Source of the DNA: JAGDMJ01 sp963809695
Lineage (GTDB): Bacteria > Bacteroidota > Ignavibacteria > UBA10030 > UBA6906
DNA length: 64,000 bases
Assembly: GCA_963809695.1 (NCBI GenBank)
Contig: CAWEKI010000006.1
Span: forward strand, 248,001-312,000
Direction of reading: 5' to 3'
The position numbers and the translations under genes were made by a program. This document shows, piece after piece, positions 59,663 through 64,000 of the stretch. Position 1 is the first letter of the stretch; each line of letters opens with the position of its first letter. The notes below the pieces were generated by a model that saw only the letters and a list, made by a program, of their open reading frames with translations, was not told the origin of the DNA and ran no database searches.

Positions 59663-61132
59663 ATGGCTGAAACAGAACAACTCCAGCAGCATCCCTCGGA
59701 AACTGAACAGGCGGCCGACGTCTGGTCCGCCTGCCTTGAAATAATCCGGGAAAGCGTCAATACGCAGAGCTTCAAGACCTGGTTCGAACCTATCGTTCCA
59801 CTTCACCTGCGCGCGGGCAAACTCACCGTTCAGGTCCCCAGCCAGTTCTTCTACGATTGGCTCGAGGAACACTACTACACGGTGATCAATGTCACCATCT
59901 CTAAGGTCCTGGGCAAAGGAGCTTCACTGGAGTACTTCGTCCGCACAGACGAGTCTCAGCCGGATGTGGAATACCATGTGACCCTTCCCACCCCTACAAG
60001 GCAGGAAAGGCGCTCTTACCCGCCGCAACCGGAGTCTTTTACGACAACCGTTTCCAGTGCCTCTTCCCGGCCCGACGATAATCAGGGAGGTACTTTCCAG
60101 TCGTTCCTCAATCCCCGCTATACTTTTGAGAATTTCATCAAAGGCGATAGCAATCAGCTCGCCCGCGCCGCAGCCTCCGCCGTCGCCAACAACCCCGGTG
60201 GTACATCGTTCAATCCGCTTGTCCTCTACGGGGGAACCGGCCTTGGCAAAACCCACCTGATGCAGGCTATCGGTAACTATGCAATCTCCCACGGCAAGGC
60301 AAAGCGGGTCATTTATGTCTCCAGTGAGAAGTTCACTGTTGAATTTGTCGATGCCATTCAGAGTGACCGCATCAGCGATTTCTCGAGTTTCTACAGGAGC
60401 ATGGATATCCTGATCGTTGACGACATCCAGTTCTTCTCCGGAAAAGAAAAGACCCAGGATAACTTCTTCCATACGTTCAACGAGCTTCATCAGATAGGCA
60501 AACAAATCGTGCTTTCTTCGGACCGCCCTCCGAAGGAGCTGAAAGGACTGGATGACCGGCTGCTTTCCCGATTCCAGTGGGGGCTGACATCGGACATTCA
60601 ACCTCCTGATCTTGAGACGCGCATCGCCATCCTGCGCAAAAAGAGCGAGGACGATGGGATTAATCTTCCCCGTGACGTCGTGGAGTTCATGGCTGCGAAC
60701 GTCACGTCAAACATCCGCGAACTTGAGGGGTGTCTGATCAGCCTCCTTGCTCGTTCATCGCTGGAAGGAAGGGAAATTACCGTTGATCTGGCTCGGGACG
60801 TTCTCAAGGTCGTGGTTGGTGATGTGAAGTCTCCCATTACCATAGAGACCATCCAGCGCACGGTGTGTGACTACTTCAACATTCCGGAAGATCTCATCAG
60901 GGCAAAGACCCGCAAGCAGGAGATTGTCAACGCACGACAGGTTGCCATGTACCTGGCAAAAGAGCTAACCAATTCCTCACTGAAGACTATTGGACTTCAC
61001 TTCGGGGGTCGAGACCATAGTACGGTCATTCATGCATACCAGTCCGTTGAGGATCAGATGAGACTTGATCCCAAATACCAAGCTAATGTGGGACAGATCA
61101 AGAGGCGGTTGCAACTTCTCGGACATGTTTAA
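59663..61132 (+). CDS. dnaA: Chromosomal replication initiator DnaA
   Basis: The 489-residue AAA+ initiator binds DnaA boxes and melts the origin. Domain I (VWSACLEIIRESVNTQSFKT, 20-100) interacts with DnaB or DciA-type loaders; a variable domain II follows. Domain III has YGGTGLGKTHLM (Walker A near 190-200), ILIVDDIQFF as Walker B and the arginine-finger region RFQWGLTSDIQPPD. Domain IV ends with LHFGGRDHSTVIHAYQ, the DnaA-box-binding helix-turn-helix. Full length; starts at ATG 59663. Confidence 0.97.
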   Translation: MAETEQLQQHPSETEQAADVWSACLEIIRESVNTQSFKTWFEPIVPLHLRAGKLTVQVPSQFFYDWLEEHYYTVINVTISKVLGKGASLEYFVRTDESQPDVEYHVTLPTPTRQERRSYPPQPESFTTTVSSASSRPDDNQGGTFQSFLNPRYTFENFIKGDSNQLARAAASAVANNPGGTSFNPLVLYGGTGLGKTHLMQAIGNYAISHGKAKRVIYVSSEKFTVEFVDAIQSDRISDFSSFYRSMDILIVDDIQFFSGKEKTQDNFFHTFNELHQIGKQIVLSSDRPPKELKGLDDRLLSRFQWGLTSDIQPPDLETRIAILRKKSEDDGINLPRDVVEFMAANVTSNIRELEGCLISLLARSSLEGREITVDLARDVLKVVVGDVKSPITIETIQRTVCDYFNIPEDLIRAKTRKQEIVNARQVAMYLAKELTNSSLKTIGLHFGGRDHSTVIHAYQSVEDQMRLDPKYQANVGQIKRRLQLLGHV

Positions 61133-61521
61133 GCAACCAACGAAGTTATTCCTTTGTGTGTACAAGAGGTTAATGACTGTGTGGAGCAGAGGTGGATTGC
61201 GGTGAATTGGATGCGAATATCCCGGTCAGAAAGCTCATTTTGTATATAGATGAATGCCAGTGTGCGGCGTTCACACTCTTATTCACACCATAGATACTCA
61301 TGTAATACATGAGATGAAAGCTACTCGCTTTTTGCCTGGTTCCATTTATATAGTTATTTCCGTTCATATGCACATATCCACCACTCTTATTACTACTCTT
61401 AGTATTTATATATAAAGAGAATATTTATTCATAACTTGGCTTTTTCCCGGAAAAACCGTAAATTATATAGGTTTTTTCGATTTTTCCAGGCGACCCCATC
61501 AATCCTCCCTAGGAGAATCAA
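61133..61521. other. dnaA-dnaN intergenic region, probable DNA unwinding element (oriC part 2)
   Basis: A 389-base gap. The stretch 61386-61434 is almost pure A and T around ATATATAAAGAG, the composition expected of a DNA unwinding element. On its minus strand lies a trinucleotide run TAGTAATAAGAG (about 61384-61396) next to a weak DnaA box GGTGGATAT (61375-61383). A further near-match box (TTATTCACA) lies at 61279-61287. No gene is seen. Confidence 0.65.
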
Positions 61522-62637
61522 ATGAAATTCACCGCTAATAGCGTAGAATTGCAGCGGACATTGAGCAAACTCGGTGGCGTGATCCAGACGAAGTCCACAA
61601 TGCCGATTCTTGAGACGATTCTGGTTGAATTGATGAAAGACACGCTGATATTGACGGCGACGGATATGGCGCTCTCACTTACAGTGACGATGTCGGTACA
61701 GGGGATGGAAGATGGGAAAGTTGCTATTCCGGCAAAGCGGCTCGTGGATACAATACGGTCACTTCCGGACACAAGCGCACACTTCACTATTGATACCGGT
61801 TCGAACAAAATAAAGATTACCACGGATAATGGAGAGTACAGTCTCACTGGGGAAGGTGCCAAGGATTTCCCGGTTGTACCCCCGTTCAAGGGAACAGAGG
61901 AAATAAAGATAGAAAACGCAACGCTTCGAAGGATCATTCAGAAAACAGTTTTTGCCGTAAGTGTTGATGAATTGCGCCCGGCGATGATGGGGGTACTCCT
62001 CCAGGCACGTGGCGGTGAGCTGCGCGCAGTATCTACGGACGGGCACAGATTGGTGAAATTCCAGTACAAGTGTGATCCGCCACTTGTGTTGAAAAAGGAC
62101 ATTGTTATACCGGCAAAAGCACTTGTGGTGCTGAGTAAGTCTCTGGAAGACGGAGAAAGTACTATCAGCGTGAGCGATACGCATATCCGGTTCTCGTTTG
62201 ACAAGTCGTTTCTGGTGTCGCGGCTGATTGACGAAACGTACCCGAACTATGAAAGCGTCATCCCGACGGACAACAACAAGGCGATGACAGTAAACCGGGA
62301 GGAGATGGTTTCGTCCATTCGAAGGGTGGCTCTTTACGCAAGTGCGACGACACATCAGGTCCGGTTCGACATCAATGGCGACGCCCTGCAGATTACGGCG
62401 CAGGACATTGATTTTGGCGGCGATGCACGGGAAAAGATCAAGTGCAGCTATGCTGACGGGACAATGGAGATTGGATTCAACTCCACGTACCTGATTGACA
62501 TCCTGACCCATCTTGATGGGGAAAGCGTAACGTTCAGATTCAGTTCACCCACGCGTGCGGGTTTGATCTCGCCGACGGAGGAGTCGGACCGCGAGGCAGT
62601 GATCATGCTGGTCATGCCGGTCCGGCTGAACGCCTGA
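61522..62637 (+). CDS. dnaN: DNA polymerase III sliding clamp
   Basis: The 371-residue beta clamp encircles DNA and tethers polymerase III. Three similar domains can be traced, with MKFTANSVELQRTLSKLGGV, TMPILETILVELM, the VSVDELRPAMMGVLLQARG segment opening the second and the C-terminal VIMLVMPVRL that closes the protein-binding pocket. The start has AGGAG seven bases upstream. Intact. Confidence 0.96.
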   Translation: MKFTANSVELQRTLSKLGGVIQTKSTMPILETILVELMKDTLILTATDMALSLTVTMSVQGMEDGKVAIPAKRLVDTIRSLPDTSAHFTIDTGSNKIKITTDNGEYSLTGEGAKDFPVVPPFKGTEEIKIENATLRRIIQKTVFAVSVDELRPAMMGVLLQARGGELRAVSTDGHRLVKFQYKCDPPLVLKKDIVIPAKALVVLSKSLEDGESTISVSDTHIRFSFDKSFLVSRLIDETYPNYESVIPTDNNKAMTVNREEMVSSIRRVALYASATTHQVRFDINGDALQITAQDIDFGGDAREKIKCSYADGTMEIGFNSTYLIDILTHLDGESVTFRFSSPTRAGLISPTEESDREAVIMLVMPVRLNA

Positions 62638-62663
62638 TTATGTGCAGAAACGCTTCTGTCTCA

Positions 62664-62694
62664 GCGGCCCCGTTCGTAGCGGGGCTGCCGTTTT
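62664..62694 (+). terminator. Rho-independent terminator after dnaN
   Basis: GCGGCCCCG (62664-62672) and CGGGGCTGC (62680-62688) form a nine-pair stem with one G-U and a seven-base loop, followed by CGTTTTAA. It lies between dnaN and recF, so recF may depend on readthrough or its own promoter. Confidence 0.65.
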
Positions 62695-62715
62695 AATGGT
62701 ATCATCCGGGGTTGA

Positions 62716-63870
62716 ATGCTTATTGCAGAGGTGCGGCTCAGGAATTTTCGCAATCACGCGGATACCCTGCTCGACTTTGGCGAGGGAATCAATGTGCTGT
62801 CGGGGAAGAACGGCCAGGGAAAAACAAACATCCTGGAAGCGATCTCGTTCCTGAGCTTGACGAAGAGCTTTTACTCCTCCAGCGATGCAACCGCAGTTCG
62901 CTTCGGGGCGGAAGCATTCAAAGTGGAAGGGGAGATCATCACTGCTTCCGGGCTTCGGCATACGGTCCAGATAACCTATAACCTGCAGTCTGGCGAGAAA
63001 ACCTTTACGGTGAACAACACGCGTCCGGAGTCGCTTGCATCAGTGATCGGAACGTTTCCCGTGGTGATCCTTTCTCCGGAGAACAACGCCATCACGTTTG
63101 GCGGGCCGCTGGCACGGCGGCGGTTCATGGATCTGACGCTCTCGCAGGTCAGCCGGGTGTATCTGGCGGATGTGCTGGAATACAGGAGGGTGCTGCGTCA
63201 GCGGAACCGGCTCCTGAGCGATGCAAGGACAACCGGTGCAAACAATGTAACAACGCTTGAGCCCTGGACAGCAAGCCTTGTACAGTACGGCAGCAGGATT
63301 GTGAAGCGCCGGCAGGAGTTCGTTGCAGAGTTCAAGGGATACATCGGGCGCTCATACAGGATGCTGGTCAGCAGCGGCGAGGATCCTGGCATCGAGTACG
63401 TGAGCTTCGGGCCACTTCCTGATGAAGCGGCAGTTGAAGAGATTGCGTTGTGCATGAACGCGGAGCTGAAAGCCAGGATGATGGAAGAGGTACGCCGCGG
63501 GTCAACACTTGTGGGTCCTCATCGGGACGAGTTGCGCCTCTCGATCAACGGGGCCGCGTTGCAGCAGTACGCCTCTCAGGGCCAGCACAAAACGTTCCTG
63601 GTGGCGCTCAAGACGGCGGAGTTCTTCTACCTGCAGGAGCGCAGGGGAGAATCACCCATCTTTCTGTTGGATGACCTGTTCAGCGAGCTGGATGAAGGGC
63701 GGTCAAAGAGGATTCTGGAACTCATCGCCGGACTGGGGCAAACCATCATTACCACAACCGACGGGCGGGTGCAGGAGGAAACAGCGGGGTGGAACGACCA
63801 TCGCAGGAGGTTCATCATTGAAAATGGGACGAGCCGGGCGGACAAAGTCGTCAGGCAAGAGTCAACCTAG
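62716..63870 (+). CDS. recF: DNA replication and repair protein RecF
   Basis: The 384-residue SMC-like ATPase helps load RecA on gapped DNA with RecO and RecR. RLRNFRNHADTLLDF opens the protein, LSGKNGQGKTNILEAI is Walker A (30-45), STLVGPHRDELRL the signature motif and PIFLLDDLFSELD Walker B. The start, ATG 62716, has GGGG upstream, and the terminator of dnaN precedes it. Its end overlaps the next gene by about 47 bases. Confidence 0.95.
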   Translation: MLIAEVRLRNFRNHADTLLDFGEGINVLSGKNGQGKTNILEAISFLSLTKSFYSSSDATAVRFGAEAFKVEGEIITASGLRHTVQITYNLQSGEKTFTVNNTRPESLASVIGTFPVVILSPENNAITFGGPLARRRFMDLTLSQVSRVYLADVLEYRRVLRQRNRLLSDARTTGANNVTTLEPWTASLVQYGSRIVKRRQEFVAEFKGYIGRSYRMLVSSGEDPGIEYVSFGPLPDEAAVEEIALCMNAELKARMMEEVRRGSTLVGPHRDELRLSINGAALQQYASQGQHKTFLVALKTAEFFYLQERRGESPIFLLDDLFSELDEGRSKRILELIAGLGQTIITTTDGRVQEETAGWNDHRRRFIIENGTSRADKVVRQEST

Positions 63871-64000
63871 GGCCGTGGGAGCGGCGATCCAGGACCTTGC
63901 GAAACATCTTGGCCTGGAAAAGAACCTCGAGGAGTACCAGGTGCTCACCTCCTGGCAGGAGGTGGTGGGAGAGCAGATCGCGAAGGTGACGCAAGCGCAG
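63824..64000 (+). CDS. dciA: DUF721/DciA-family protein (partial)
   Basis: A frame starts at ATG 63824 (or TTG 63818, seven bases after AGGAGG) inside the recF end and runs off the window. The 59 visible residues show a basic N-terminus (GRAGRTKSSGKSQPRAVG) and then LAKHLGLEKNLEEYQVLTSW and QEVVGEQIAKVTQA, the typical W..VVG..IA pattern of DUF721. DciA proteins help load the replicative helicase in bacteria without DnaC. The recF overlap and the origin position agree with this role. Confidence 0.75.
   Translation, partial: MGRAGRTKSSGKSQPRAVGAAIQDLAKHLGLEKNLEEYQVLTSWQEVVGEQIAKVTQAQ

Noticed and set aside
1..64000. CRISPR arrays, rRNA or tRNA genes
   Set aside because: No regularly spaced direct repeats and no rRNA- or tRNA-like sequences were seen by reading. 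A covariance search would be needed to exclude tRNAs fully.

Overview
The window looks like the replication-origin region of a Gram-negative-type bacterium, probably from the Bacteroidota/Ignavibacteriota (FCB) neighbourhood. That placement is an inference from overall gene style: many secreted proteins with signal peptides ending in AQ, lipoproteins, a long YidC with a periplasmic domain, meso-DAP-type MurE, and accessory families such as DUF4256, DUF4395, DUF4440 and TMEM175. No rRNA or tRNA was seen to settle it.

Layout. (1) 1-28.3 kb is an accessory region. Almost all of it reads on the minus strand as single small genes: methyltransferases, DinB proteins, RibD-like reductases, a C69 dipeptidase, a SpoIIE-type phosphatase, Tag glycosylase, TMEM175, pirin, a cysteine-synthase-like enzyme and many unknown lipoproteins. 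It holds several broken or internally deleted genes (SRPBCC, RidA, DUF4386, a DUF1801-like gene, a tyrosine recombinase) and a DinB gene preceded by an RsgA-like segment. Short dispersed repeats, a 17-bp motif resembling an integron attC arm, and a 26-bp inverted repeat around one lipoprotein gene also lie here. (2) 29.0-47.4 kb is a complete dcw cluster, read mraZ-rsmH-ftsL-ftsI-(107-aa unknown)-murE-murF-mraY-murD-ftsW-murG-(PH-like membrane protein)-murC-murB-ftsQ-ftsA-ftsZ. It has an MraZ-type operator and promoter in front of mraZ and two copies of a palindromic element inside the cluster. (3) 47.5-59.1 kb holds mfd, murQ, rsmG, mnmG, mnmE, yidC, yidD, rnpA and rpmH, with two parS-like sites flanking mnmG. 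(4) 59.1-64.0 kb is the origin: DnaA boxes upstream of dnaA, dnaA, an AT-rich probable unwinding region, dnaN, recF and the start of a DUF721/DciA gene.

All genes left of the origin except one (27.8 kb) run on the minus strand, and those to the right run on the plus strand, so transcription is almost entirely co-directional with the expected forks. The dcw genes make lipid-linked peptidoglycan precursor (MurB-F, MraY, MurG), polymerise and crosslink it at the septum (FtsW, FtsI) and assemble the divisome (FtsZ, FtsA, FtsQ, FtsL). The origin-side genes couple replication start (DnaA, DnaN, RecF, DciA), membrane-protein insertion (YidC, YidD), tRNA processing and modification (RnpA, MnmE, MnmG) and ribosome maturation (RsmG, RsmH, L34).

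The most interesting unexplained structures are the cassette-like gene graveyard, the inverted-repeat-flanked lipoprotein beside a recombinase relic, the palindromic element that supplies coding sequence to murG and the stop codon of ftsQ, the terminator-like hairpin in the rpmH leader, and the bipartite origin with a possible DnaA-trio tract.
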